From NCBI GenBank assembly GCA_964358205.1, contig CAYHNZ010000029.1:1-11309 (forward strand): a DNA stretch of 11,309 nucleotides, written 5' to 3'. Shown piece after piece: positions 1 through 7,598 of the stretch. The notes beneath the pieces were generated by a model. The model was not told the DNA's origin. It searched no databases and saw only the letters and a list, made by a program, of their open reading frames with translations. Position numbers and translations under genes: made by a program. Within the stretch, counting starts at the first letter, position 1; each line of letters starts with the position of its first letter. Source of the stretch: JANLIQ01 sp964358205. GTDB lineage: Bacteria > Patescibacteriota > UBA1384 > 2-12-FULL-50-11.

Positions 1-67
1 AGACAATTTTTCCATCGACGGTATGATCACCAAACAAATCGCCCTGTTCGAGCGATTGGTTGGCTAG
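1..67 (+). CDS. C-terminal tail of a probable glycosyltransferase (partial)
   Basis: An open frame enters from the left edge (first full codon at 2) and ends with TAG at 65-67. The last 21 residues contain FSIDGMITKQIALFERLVG, which resembles the usual end of GT4-type glycosyltransferases (an aromatic-x-x-x-M-x-x-Q-x-x-x-x-[FY]-E-x-L pattern). Only the tail is visible, so the family is a guess. The stop lies 10 nt before the next ATG on the same strand, which suggests one operon with the cell-envelope genes that follow. Confidence 0.45.
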   Translation, partial: DNFSIDGMITKQIALFERLVG

Positions 68-77
68 TTAGCTTGGA

Positions 78-1802
78 ATGAAAAAACTCGACGTCATAAT
101 TGGAGCTCTAATTTGTTTGCTAATTGTGGCTTTTGTTGCCAGTCGTTTTATCAAACTACCCTCTGGCGTAATCACAGATCTTAGCCGATCAAATGTCAGC
201 ATTTCGGCCGTCATCTTGCCCCACCACGATTTGGTTAAGAGGCAACGCCAGCAGTTTTTGGGCGAAATCAAAAAAAATATAAATACTCCCGAAACAGTCA
301 TTCTCCTTTCCCCTAATCACTACCTCAGCGGTACGGCGGATATTCAAACCACTGACCAAATCTGGGAGATTACTTCCGGCCAGATTAGCCCAGATCTAGA
401 AGTGATCAAAGCTCTGGAGGGGTTAGCGTCAAATGAACCTGGCAGTTTTGCCAACGAACACGGTATCAAACTAGTTCTCGCCGACCTCTGGCAACAATTC
501 CCCGACTCTAAAATCGTCCCGCTTATTTTTAAAACCGGTGTCGCCAAACAAAAGCTCGAACGACTCGAGACCCTCCTCACTGCTAACTGCCGGGATTGCT
601 TATTGGTCGCTTCGGTCGATTTTTCGCATTATCAGCCAACTCAACTAGCCGACTTGCATGATCAGCTGGCAATTCGCTCGCTAACAACACTGAATATCGA
701 CAAAATTCTCACTGATGTCGAAGTTGACTCACCTCCCGCTTTGGCTCTGGCGATCATGTGGGCTAAAGCCCATCAGACAGAAAAATTTACTGTCAGTAAT
801 CATACTAATTCTGGACTGATTACCAGTCAGCCCGATGCTGAAGGAACGAGCCACCTGTTTGCGACCTATTCTACCGGTAAAGAACAGCCGGTCGAGCCCG
901 TCGTTAGTTTTATTATCGGCGGGGATGTGATGTTTGGCAGATCGATCGCTCATAACTTTTTGAGCGGTGGCTTAGCAAAAAGTTTTGATCAATTAGGCGA
1001 TCGGGTTTTCTGGGGGACTGATAGCTCAATCGTTAACCTCGAAGGGCCAATTAGCGCCACTGCCGTGCCGGACAACGAAGATCCAAACAATCTCCACTTT
1101 AATTTTCCGCCCGAAACAATTAACGCAATCAAATACATTAAGGTCAAAGCAGTTAGTTTAGCAAACAATCACAGCGGCAACGCCGGTAGTACCGGACTCG
1201 AGACAACTCGAGCACTGCTTACTAAAGCGGGAATTCAACCTCTTAGCGGACCAGGGAACGGCGATATCGATCGAGTCGTCTCTTTTGAGGGAGAGGGGTT
1301 AGCACTTGATATAATCGGCGTTCACTCTTTAGTTAGTCAGCCCGACCTAGCCCCACTAATAAAAAAACTTAAAACCGATCCAACTCACCGAGTTCTAGTA
1401 TTTCCTCACTGGGGAGTTGAGTACCAACCGAAACACAGTTCGTTGCAAGAGAAGTTAGCTCACAGTTGGATTGATGCTGGGGCGGATCTGGTTATTGGGG
1501 CTCATCCACATGTTATTCAAGACGCCGAAATCTACAAAAACAGGCCAATTTTTTACTCGCTTGGCAACTTGCTTTTTGACCAAACTTTCTCTAAAGAAAC
1601 CCAGCAAGGGCTGATTGTGGCCGGAGAGATAACTAACAACAACATTCGACTTTTTGCCTTGCCGGTTGAGTCCAAGAAACTTAAACCAACCTTAATGCGC
1701 GGGGAGGTTAAGTCAAAAATCCTAGACACCCTATATTCTACAGTCAATTCTTTCATTAAAACCGAGTCTAGCGGACGAGTTGTTGACCTGCCTAGTAATT
1801 AG
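78..1802 (+). CDS. Membrane-anchored Memo-like / CapA metallophosphatase-fold fusion protein
   Basis: This 574-residue protein joins two domains. Residues 6-24 are a hydrophobic signal anchor, so the rest should face outside. Residues about 40-265 match the Memo family (AmmeMemoRadiSam protein B): HHD at 49-51, SPNH at 78-81, NEHG at 126-129 and SVDFSHY at 179-185. The position where Memo proteins normally carry a metal-binding Cys reads DSPP (217-220), so that ligand seems lost. Residues about 276-530 are a CapA domain (poly-gamma-glutamate capsule family, calcineurin-like fold) with GGDVMFGR (281-288), NLEG (320-323), LANNHSGNAG (361-370), FPHWGVEYQ (442-450) and IGAHPHVIQ (473-481). CapA proteins are linked to poly-gamma-glutamate export or anchoring, but no capB or capC is visible, so the substrate is unknown. 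It starts 10 nt after the previous stop with only a weak GGA upstream, and the next gene follows after 15 nt. Confidence 0.85.
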   Translation: MKKLDVIIGALICLLIVAFVASRFIKLPSGVITDLSRSNVSISAVILPHHDLVKRQRQQFLGEIKKNINTPETVILLSPNHYLSGTADIQTTDQIWEITSGQISPDLEVIKALEGLASNEPGSFANEHGIKLVLADLWQQFPDSKIVPLIFKTGVAKQKLERLETLLTANCRDCLLVASVDFSHYQPTQLADLHDQLAIRSLTTLNIDKILTDVEVDSPPALALAIMWAKAHQTEKFTVSNHTNSGLITSQPDAEGTSHLFATYSTGKEQPVEPVVSFIIGGDVMFGRSIAHNFLSGGLAKSFDQLGDRVFWGTDSSIVNLEGPISATAVPDNEDPNNLHFNFPPETINAIKYIKVKAVSLANNHSGNAGSTGLETTRALLTKAGIQPLSGPGNGDIDRVVSFEGEGLALDIIGVHSLVSQPDLAPLIKKLKTDPTHRVLVFPHWGVEYQPKHSSLQEKLAHSWIDAGADLVIGAHPHVIQDAEIYKNRPIFYSLGNLLFDQTFSKETQQGLIVAGEITNNNIRLFALPVESKKLKPTLMRGEVKSKILDTLYSTVNSFIKTESSGRVVDLPSN

Positions 1803-1817
1803 CCAGATACTAATACT

Positions 1818-3581
1818 ATGAACGATGAGACGAACAATTTACCAAGCGCACTACCTCCAATGTTCCAGCGTCCGATCTGGAAAAAGTGGCTCTGGCCAGC
1901 CGTCGGTTTGTTGGTAGTTCTAGCGGCCATCGGTGGCGGAGTCGGCTACTACGCCACCAAAAATGAACAAGTCGCTACCGCTCCAACCGAAGTGGCGACG
2001 ATTACTAAAGAGATCAAAAAAAGCGAGCTCGCCCCAATCTACAAAACGGGCGAAAAATGGTTGGATCAGCCGATCAAATTAGACGATCTTAATTTGATCA
2101 CCCACTACTACAATGATGGAACTGCCGTCGATCCGGGTGAAGACGGTAAGTCGATCGAACCCAACGCCGAACTCGGAACGTATTATAAAGTTGGCACTGA
2201 CGGCGACAAGGATCTGATCTTATTAGTGTACTCGGAATATGACCAATACGTTGGGCTGCTACAGAAAATCGGCCCGACTAGTTACAATTTGCTAGTCCAG
2301 GAATCCCCCAATCTTTTCAATAGTGATCCAGACCCAGCACATAAAAATACTTTATCGATTCCTAAGCTGGCCGACAGTGTGAGTGCTGACCAAACCACGG
2401 CTTACAAAAGCCTGATTTACCAGAAGGAGCTAATTTTTAAAGGCATCAAAATCAGTAATGGGACACGTTCGTACGACCCGTTTAGCATTTTTTCAGACCC
2501 CGAACGTTCTCCGGAAAATAAGCTCCAAGAAGTCGGAGCGACAGAGTATGGAAAAATTTATACTCAAGAACTCGGTACGGGCGATGGATTTAACGTTCAA
2601 GTTTACGTGCTTCGACTACCAAACTACACGGCGCTCGAGTATCAGCTCCGCCCAAGTTTCGTGACTGACGATTCGGTTCCGCAGGTAACTTGGAAAGACG
2701 GGAGCGTCAACAAGGACACTTATCGGGCCGACGGTGTTGGTAGTTGCGGTAGCGCTAGTGGCATAGCGGTGCTGAATACGACCAGCCTCGCGGGCTTAGT
2801 GGAAAGCGGTAAGACAAAAGGCGGCGAGAAGATCTACGAATTTAGCGACGCTAACAATCAAACCCTTCAATATTTTTACAAACTTTACGCACTTGACGGC
2901 GAAGGCAAACCGCTAGAGGGCGCGCTGACCCTGGAACAGTACCGAGCCAAGCACGGCGTTTTCGTTTGGAAAGATGCCTTAGAAAGAATGATAGTCTTCA
3001 ACAGCACGGTCTACGGCGCCAACGTTGAGTGCGGTAAGCCGGTCGTCTACCTCTACCCAACTGTACCAACGAATGTTTCGGTTCAAGTTGACGCCAAAAT
3101 CACCAAGTCCGATCCCGATTACGGTAATGGTTGGAATGTGCTAGCCATGCCGAGCGGCCAGCTCTTTTCTGGCTTGAATAAATACGACTCACTTTTCTGG
3201 GAGGGAACTGGCAAACTTTATCCGACTATCAATAGCGGCTTTATCGTCCCTCAAGCCAAACTGACCGATACATTAACCGCCCAACTTCACCAACTTGGAC
3301 TCAACCAAAAAGAGTCGGCCGACTTTCTGGAGTTTTGGCTACCGAAAATGCCGACCACTCCGTATGTAAGGGTGACCTGGTTTGGCAAAAACCAAATGGA
3401 TCAGTTAGCGCCTCTGACCGTTACCCCCAAACCAGACACTGTCATCCGAATTTTTATGGATTTTGAAGGATTGAACCAACCGATCGTTATCTCTCCCCAA
3501 CGCCTTGGCGCTCCAGCCCGCCGTGGCTTCACCGTCGTCGAATGGGGCGGTCTATTGCGAAGCTCCACCGCAATTCAGTAG
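1818..3581 (+). CDS. Membrane-anchored extracellular protein with a C-terminal 'CGKPVVYLYP' domain, function unknown
   Basis: A 587-residue protein with a short cytoplasmic N-terminus (PIWKKW at 19-24), one membrane helix (about 25-46, ending in a glycine-rich stretch) and a large presumably extracellular part. The middle (about 60-390) is rich in Asp, Tyr, Ser and Thr, with no motif I can name. The C-terminal part begins near residue 405 with ECGKPVVYLYP, followed by a beta-rich region containing GWNVLAMPSGQLF and YDSLFWEG. From memory, this KPV[IV]YLYP ... LFWEG pattern recurs in uncharacterised proteins of many candidate-phylum bacteria, usually at the C-terminus; I cannot check that here. 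The only two cysteines I see in the extracellular part, GSCGS and VECGK, could form a disulfide. It follows the Memo-CapA gene by 15 nt without a Shine-Dalgarno sequence and is probably co-transcribed. A surface or adhesion role is only inferred. Confidence 0.75.
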   Translation: MNDETNNLPSALPPMFQRPIWKKWLWPAVGLLVVLAAIGGGVGYYATKNEQVATAPTEVATITKEIKKSELAPIYKTGEKWLDQPIKLDDLNLITHYYNDGTAVDPGEDGKSIEPNAELGTYYKVGTDGDKDLILLVYSEYDQYVGLLQKIGPTSYNLLVQESPNLFNSDPDPAHKNTLSIPKLADSVSADQTTAYKSLIYQKELIFKGIKISNGTRSYDPFSIFSDPERSPENKLQEVGATEYGKIYTQELGTGDGFNVQVYVLRLPNYTALEYQLRPSFVTDDSVPQVTWKDGSVNKDTYRADGVGSCGSASGIAVLNTTSLAGLVESGKTKGGEKIYEFSDANNQTLQYFYKLYALDGEGKPLEGALTLEQYRAKHGVFVWKDALERMIVFNSTVYGANVECGKPVVYLYPTVPTNVSVQVDAKITKSDPDYGNGWNVLAMPSGQLFSGLNKYDSLFWEGTGKLYPTINSGFIVPQAKLTDTLTAQLHQLGLNQKESADFLEFWLPKMPTTPYVRVTWFGKNQMDQLAPLTVTPKPDTVIRIFMDFEGLNQPIVISPQRLGAPARRGFTVVEWGGLLRSSTAIQ

Positions 3582-3597
3582 TTGTGAGATAGTCGGG

Positions 3598-4338
3598 CTA
3601 TTGTGGTATTAAAATATTTCTAATATCCGCCTCTTCATCAACTGTGAAATCGGCACCTTTAATCAGAATCACTGGTTGTTTCTCATCGGATTGACCCATG
3701 AGAATTGATGCCGCAGCCGCTAGTTCGTCAACCAATGCAATTTTGTTATTTGATTCATTGCCAAACAAATCATGCTTTTTTTGCGTTTCAAGTGCGCTGA
3801 TGCCGGCAATTCCAATGGCAATGCCATAAGAACCTTCCCTGTCTGACTTGCCAAAAGAATCGTTGATTATTACCGCTACTCTATTGCCAGTTTCTTGGAA
3901 GATATTATCTCTGATTTCTCGGGCGCTTCTATCAGGATCTTTCGGTAAAAGAGAGACTATATTCTCATCTTTATTAGCTAGATTTGAGCTGTCAACACCC
4001 GCGCCTGTGCAGATAAAACCGATTTTATGTTCAGTTATAACCATCCTACCTTTGGTGCCTAGAATTTTAATTGATTGATCAATGTAAACTTGGCAAATTT
4101 CAGGCGACCTTCCGGTTTTTTCCGATAGTTTTTTGGCCTCATCAGAAGGCGTTATATCTTCTAGGTTAACTAGAGCACCCTCTGCTTTCGAAATGATTTT
4201 TTGAGCAATTACGACAATATCATTTCTGTCGATCAGAATTCCATTATTCTTCGAAGCCCCCAAAATTATCTGAGCAACATTATCACCCTTCTTAAAAATT
4301 GGAAGATCGGGAATCGCAATTATTTTCAATTCTTTCAT
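3598..4338 (-). CDS. cofE: CofE/FbiB-like gamma-glutamyl ligase (annotated as coenzyme F420-0:L-glutamate ligase)
   Basis: The 246-residue length and motif order match the single-domain CofE family (COG1478), which adds L-glutamate through its gamma-carboxyl to coenzyme F420-0 using GTP. Visible motifs are IVVIAQKIISKAEG (41-54), GAGVDSSN (112-119), LLPKDPDRSA (130-139), VIINDSFG (156-163), AIGIAGI (174-180) and DELAAAA (204-210). The usual D[ST]xGRPxRxG stretch reads DSFGKSDREG (160-169), so the Arg-Pro pair is missing. No other F420 gene is visible. A chlamydial COG1478 protein was reported to stand in for folylpolyglutamate synthase, so a folate substrate is a real alternative. The start has AAGAAGG 5 nt upstream. 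The gene is visibly more AT-rich than its neighbours, converges on the 587-residue gene with a 16-nt gap, and lies 72 nt downstream of tRNA-Val. Confidence 0.85.
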   Translation of the reverse strand: MKELKIIAIPDLPIFKKGDNVAQIILGASKNNGILIDRNDIVVIAQKIISKAEGALVNLEDITPSDEAKKLSEKTGRSPEICQVYIDQSIKILGTKGRMVITEHKIGFICTGAGVDSSNLANKDENIVSLLPKDPDRSAREIRDNIFQETGNRVAVIINDSFGKSDREGSYGIAIGIAGISALETQKKHDLFGNESNNKIALVDELAAAASILMGQSDEKQPVILIKGADFTVDEEADIRNILIPQ

Positions 4339-4410
4339 TAAGCCTTCTTAGTTGTAATATAAAGACCAAACAAGTTCAATTTTTTAGAAAAGTTCCAATG
4401 TTCGGACTCG

Positions 4411-4483
4411 TGGGTGGTAGAGGGCTCGAACCTCTGACCCCTTCGGTGTAAACGAAGTGCTCTACCAACTGAGCTAACCACCC
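4411..4483 (-). tRNA. tRNA-Val (anticodon UAC)
   Basis: Read on the minus strand from 4483, the sequence folds as a full cloverleaf of 73 nt. The acceptor is GGGTGGT/ACCACCC, the D arm has GCTC..GAGC around AGTTGGTA, the anticodon stem is CTTCG/CGAAG with loop TTTACAC (anticodon TAC at 4450-4448), and the T arm is AGAGG-TTCGAGC-CCTCT. The discriminator is A and no CCA is encoded (the next bases are CGA). It lies 4 nt downstream of tRNA-Leu, so the two probably share a transcript. Confidence 0.95.
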
Positions 4484-4487
4484 TAAG

Positions 4488-4568
4488 TGGGCGAGGAGGG
4501 GGTCGAACCCTCATGTCTTTCGACAATGGATTTTAAGTCCACCGCGTATGCCATTCCGCCACTCGCCC
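4488..4568 (-). tRNA. tRNA-Leu (anticodon UAA)
   Basis: Read on the minus strand from 4568, this is a class II tRNA of 81 nt. The acceptor is GGGCGAG/CTCGCCC, the anticodon stem is GTGGA/TCCAT with loop CTTAAAA (anticodon TAA at 4535-4533), there is a long variable arm (TGTCGAAAGACA), and the T arm is GAGGG-TTCGACC-CCCTC. The discriminator is A and CCA is not encoded. tRNA-Leu(UAA) is the classic host of bacterial group I introns, but this copy is uninterrupted. Its 5' end lies 5 nt after the stop of the DHH gene, so it may be processed from the end of that operon's transcript. Confidence 0.95.
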
Positions 4569-4573
4569 TAGAT

Positions 4574-5542
4574 TTATTTTTCAGCCGTTTTTTTGACGGC
4601 GAAAACAGTCGATTCGTCGACAAGTGTACCAGAAACCAGCGCCTCTGTCGCTAAGAAACCGGCGACTTTTTTACCGCCGTTGCCGCCAAGTAATTTGGCT
4701 AGTTGACCAACGTTAAAGGTTCGGCTTTGGGTTCGTAAACTGCCTCGCCAGCCGTCGTCGGTCTCCACCAGCACCAGTGTTGCCTTAGTCCCCTCGATTG
4801 AACATAAATATTTGGCTAAGCCAGCCAGGTCCGTTTCGGTGGCGCTGGTCTTGGCAAGCGTCGCTTTACTGACCCTAGCAACGGCGATACCGAGCGAGTT
4901 AACCGAAACAGACCCCAACACCTCACCCCAAAGTCTCATTTTTTTTAAATCTCGTTGTGGGCCTAACGTTTGGCGGATTCGTTGGTAGTCGGCTCCCTGG
5001 CGTACTAGTCGCGCCGCCAACTTCAGAGTTTTACTGGTAGTATTTGGGTGTTGAAAGCCACCCGTATCGGTATGAATACCCAAGAGTAAGGCCGTTGCTA
5101 CGGATGGATCGATTGGCAGGCGCAACTCATCTATAACATCCGCAACCATCTCGCAAGTTGACGAGGCCTCTAGGTCGTGATGGTACTCATTGGCTATATT
5201 TGCTAGATCACCCCTTTGATGATGGTCAATGATGATTAGCTTTTTACGTTTGGCAAGTTTGGTAAGCGGTGCGGCAAATCCAGTTCGTTTGAGATCGGGA
5301 CAGTCAAGTACAACAAACAAATTAGCGCTTGGGGTGAGAGTTGATTCGACTGTCATCGTGCCTAGAGCTTCGGTAAAGACAGCGGCTATTGGGCTGATAC
5401 AGGCGATCTTAATTTTTTTGTTTTGAAGGGATCGTTTTAGGGCTAAAGCCGACCCTATAACATCGCCATCTGGATTTTGATGCAGAATTAGAACGATGGA
5501 GCTAGCGAGGCGAAGTGATCCAGCAATCGACTTCGCTGACAT
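4574..5542 (-). CDS. DHH/DHHA1 phosphoesterase, NrnA-like (oligoribonuclease / pAp phosphatase family)
   Basis: The 322-residue length is normal for NrnA-type proteins, which degrade 2-5 nt RNAs, 3'-phosphoadenosine-5'-phosphate or cyclic dinucleotide products using two Mn ions. All DHH motifs are present: HQNPDGDVIGS (21-31), VVLDCPD (77-83), IIDHH (104-108) and IHTDTGGF (156-163). The C-terminal DHHA1 domain has GGNGGKKVAGF at 286-296 where the family normally has GGGGHxxAAGF, so the substrate-contacting His is replaced by Gly. Catalysis at the metal site should be intact, but substrate handling may differ. The start ATG shares its A with the upstream TGA (TGATG), a typical coupled junction. 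The gene ends the six-gene minus-strand operon, 5 nt before tRNA-Leu. Confidence 0.85.
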   Translation of the reverse strand: MSAKSIAGSLRLASSIVLILHQNPDGDVIGSALALKRSLQNKKIKIACISPIAAVFTEALGTMTVESTLTPSANLFVVLDCPDLKRTGFAAPLTKLAKRKKLIIIDHHQRGDLANIANEYHHDLEASSTCEMVADVIDELRLPIDPSVATALLLGIHTDTGGFQHPNTTSKTLKLAARLVRQGADYQRIRQTLGPQRDLKKMRLWGEVLGSVSVNSLGIAVARVSKATLAKTSATETDLAGLAKYLCSIEGTKATLVLVETDDGWRGSLRTQSRTFNVGQLAKLLGGNGGKKVAGFLATEALVSGTLVDESTVFAVKKTAEK

Positions 5543-6003
5543 CAGGCGAGAACAATGTACTCTCGGCCCTCCTCTGGCATGGTTTGATCGGATATTTTGG
5601 CGCTATCGACTGGTTCAGATTTGATTGATGCCTTGACCTCTTCGATAGAAGATTTGGCGCTGACGATGACTAAGGTCGGATCGTAAATCTCGAGTGTCTC
5701 GTTAAAGAATGCTTTACTCAAACTTGGTAATGATTGACTGAAAATGACGACATCGCTGGGCGAGAACTGGGCTTTCTCAAATCCAGTTGGTTTGTCGGCG
5801 CTAAAAACATAGATAATCTGCAGTTTGTCCCAAACAATCAGACTGGCCGACTGGCCGTAAATAATTTCGACACCGTCGGCTTCGTACTCGCCCGGCTCGT
5901 CGACCGTAAGTTCGCCGAGCTCAATCCGAGTATCGGAAAGCGTTAGCTTTTGTTGAGTATTTTTCAGCTCGAAACCAGATGCGATAGTTTTGGCTTGTAG
6001 CAT
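5542..6003 (-). CDS. Degenerate metallo-beta-lactamase-fold protein lacking metal ligands (tentative)
   Basis: This 153-residue protein has no recognisable catalytic motif. The stretch DEPGEYEADGVEIIYG at about 35-50 resembles the central part of UlaG/UPF0173-like metallo-beta-lactamase-fold proteins (GPGEYE..GV.I.G), followed by a beta strand plus 'DVVIFSQ' where those proteins have 'DVLxVPV', and 'DPTLVIVSA' where they have 'xPxxxIPxHY'. The HxHxDH motif and the later metal His residues are all absent, and the protein is shorter than the usual 200 or more residues. If the assignment is right, it is a non-catalytic remnant kept for structure or binding; otherwise it is a lineage-specific hypothetical. 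It starts 3 nt after the rpsA stop and shares one base with the DHH start, so it is translated within the operon. Confidence 0.55.
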   Translation of the reverse strand: MLQAKTIASGFELKNTQQKLTLSDTRIELGELTVDEPGEYEADGVEIIYGQSASLIVWDKLQIIYVFSADKPTGFEKAQFSPSDVVIFSQSLPSLSKAFFNETLEIYDPTLVIVSAKSSIEEVKASIKSEPVDSAKISDQTMPEEGREYIVLA

Positions 6004-6006
6004 TAT

Positions 6007-7089
6007 TTATTTTTTTGAGGTGTCGGCCAGTTTCAACGAGATTTTGCGCAGCTCTGGCTCGATTGTGATCACTTCGAATGAGTAGGTTTGGCCGTCCTTA
6101 ATAACGCTGTCTGGTTTTTGACCTTCCGGCATTTGGCTAACATGAAACAGGCCTTCGAGATTGTCGGACAGTCTAACGAACGCACCGTAGGGGGTGACGC
6201 GGGTAATTTGGCCGTCGACTTTGGCGCCAACTGTTAGGCTCTTAATCTCGCTCTGCCATGGGTCGGGTTGAAGTTTTTTCATTGAAAGCGAAACGCGCCC
6301 GCCATCAACACTAACCACTTCCGCTTCAACTTCTTGGCCAACTGTGAAGTGCTCGCGCAGGTTGTTTATTCTCTGCCATGAAACTTGCGAGATGTGAACG
6401 AGCGCTTCTAGTTCTCCGATGTTGACAAATAAACCAAAATCAACGATGCCAGTAACCTTGCCTGAAACCCGCTGGCCGACTTCAAAGCCCTGGGCTTTTT
6501 CTTGTAGGTCAGCGTCACCAGCGGCTTTTTCGGAAAAAACGATTTTATTAGTCGGTTTGTCATAAGACATAATTTTTACATCAATCGTTTGACCAATCAG
6601 CTCGGCTAGCTTGGTTTGTATTTGACTACGGTCGCCGTTAACGCGTGGGTAGTGCTTGGCGGAAAGTTGGGAAACGGGAATGAAACCCTGCATGTCGCCG
6701 TATTGAGCAACTAGGCCGCCTTTGTTGGCTTGAATAACCTTAACACTGATGGCTTCGCCGTCAGTGTTACGCTTTTCGAGCATGCCCCAAAGCTTCTCTT
6801 TCTCGGCTTTTTTAAGCGACAAGATAACATAACCGTTGTCGTTTTCGGTCGTGAGCACATAGGCTCGGATAGTGTCTCCGGCCTTGAAACGACCAGCGTC
6901 AGCCGAAAGCTCTTTCTCGGGAATAATACCCGTTGCTAAGCCAGCGACATCAACCAGGATGTGGTCTTTGGTGGTTGAGATAACCGTCACATCAATCACT
7001 TCGCCGTCAGTGAATGGCACGAGCTTATCGCCGAATAATTCGACGAGATCGGTCATGGTGGTTGGATTGGCAAGTAGTGTTTTAGGCAT
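6007..7089 (-). CDS. rpsA: 30S ribosomal protein S1 with four S1 domains
   Basis: The 360-residue protein contains four consecutive S1 RNA-binding OB folds, at roughly residues 28-94, 108-186, 203-272 and 287-357. The clearest markers are GKVTGIVDFGLFVNIGELEA followed by LVHISQVSW in domain 3, and GQITRVTPYGAFVRL followed by GLFHVSQM in domain 4. S1 binds the 5' leader of mRNA and helps place it on the 30S subunit. Four domains is shorter than the six of E. coli but typical of many other phyla. I chose the ATG at 7089, 2 nt after the upstream stop; a TTG at 7095 would instead give a 4-nt TTGA overlap like those of the two preceding junctions, and cannot be excluded. No good Shine-Dalgarno sequence precedes either start. 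Confidence 0.93.
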   Translation of the reverse strand: MPKTLLANPTTMTDLVELFGDKLVPFTDGEVIDVTVISTTKDHILVDVAGLATGIIPEKELSADAGRFKAGDTIRAYVLTTENDNGYVILSLKKAEKEKLWGMLEKRNTDGEAISVKVIQANKGGLVAQYGDMQGFIPVSQLSAKHYPRVNGDRSQIQTKLAELIGQTIDVKIMSYDKPTNKIVFSEKAAGDADLQEKAQGFEVGQRVSGKVTGIVDFGLFVNIGELEALVHISQVSWQRINNLREHFTVGQEVEAEVVSVDGGRVSLSMKKLQPDPWQSEIKSLTVGAKVDGQITRVTPYGAFVRLSDNLEGLFHVSQMPEGQKPDSVIKDGQTYSFEVITIEPELRKISLKLADTSKK

Positions 7090-7091
7090 AA

Positions 7092-7598
7092 TCAATTTTT
7101 CTTTTTCGGAGGAGATTTTTCTTTACCTTTTGGAATATACCTGAAGAAGCGTTCTCTTTCAAGGTACTCACGACGTTTAGCGGGAGCGACCCGCAGTTGA
7201 TAGAAAGCCACCCAGCCTAACCAGACAAGAATGACAATCAGACTGGCTAATACAACTAGTCGGCTAGAAAGATACGCAATTGCTTGGGAGCGGAAGAAAG
7301 CGTAGCTGACGGCCATCACGATGATGAAAGTAACAATGTTGGCTATTTGGTTAATCGGACCGTCGTAGATCGGTACACTCACTTGAGCTGTCTTAAGTCG
7401 TCGGCGCCAAAAGACTAGGCCAATCACTAGGGCGACGATAACTAATAGAGTTGCCAGACCGTACGAGGTCGTTGGTGATAGGCCAGTTTCGCTCCAGTAG
7501 CTCCAAGAAAATAGGTTCTTCAAATCTGCCCAAGCGAAGTGTTGGTTATCGAGATAGTCACCAATGGTGGCAAAACGGTTAGTAAAAAAATCTTTCAT
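7092..7598 (-). CDS. Small membrane protein, three predicted helices, function unknown
   Basis: This 168-residue protein has hydrophobic segments at about 46-66, 86-104 and 112-134, separated by short loops. A WRRRLK cluster after the first helix suggests a cytoplasmic side there. The C-terminal 35 residues are strongly basic (RRREYLERERFF..., then a PPKKKN end) and should be cytoplasmic, where they could contact RNA or ribosomes; this is inference. I recognise no family. Its start overlaps the stop of the tRNA-binding protein gene by 4 nt (ATGA), and its stop lies 2 nt before the rpsA ATG, so it is translationally embedded in an RNA-related operon. Confidence 0.75.
   Translation of the reverse strand: MKDFFTNRFATIGDYLDNQHFAWADLKNLFSWSYWSETGLSPTTSYGLATLLVIVALVIGLVFWRRRLKTAQVSVPIYDGPINQIANIVTFIIVMAVSYAFFRSQAIAYLSSRLVVLASLIVILVWLGWVAFYQLRVAPAKRREYLERERFFRYIPKGKEKSPPKKKN

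Noticed and set aside
3582..3597. Bidirectional terminator between the converging genes
   Set aside because: Only a 4-bp ATAG/CTAT stem without a T-run is visible around this 16-nt gap.
4338..4526. Minus-strand 62-residue open frame
   Set aside because: It runs through tRNA-Val and part of tRNA-Leu and is a chance frame.
4584..4600. Hairpin GCCGT-TTTTTTG-ACGGC near the end of the DHH gene as a terminator
   Set aside because: It lies inside the coding sequence and has no U-run after it on the minus strand.
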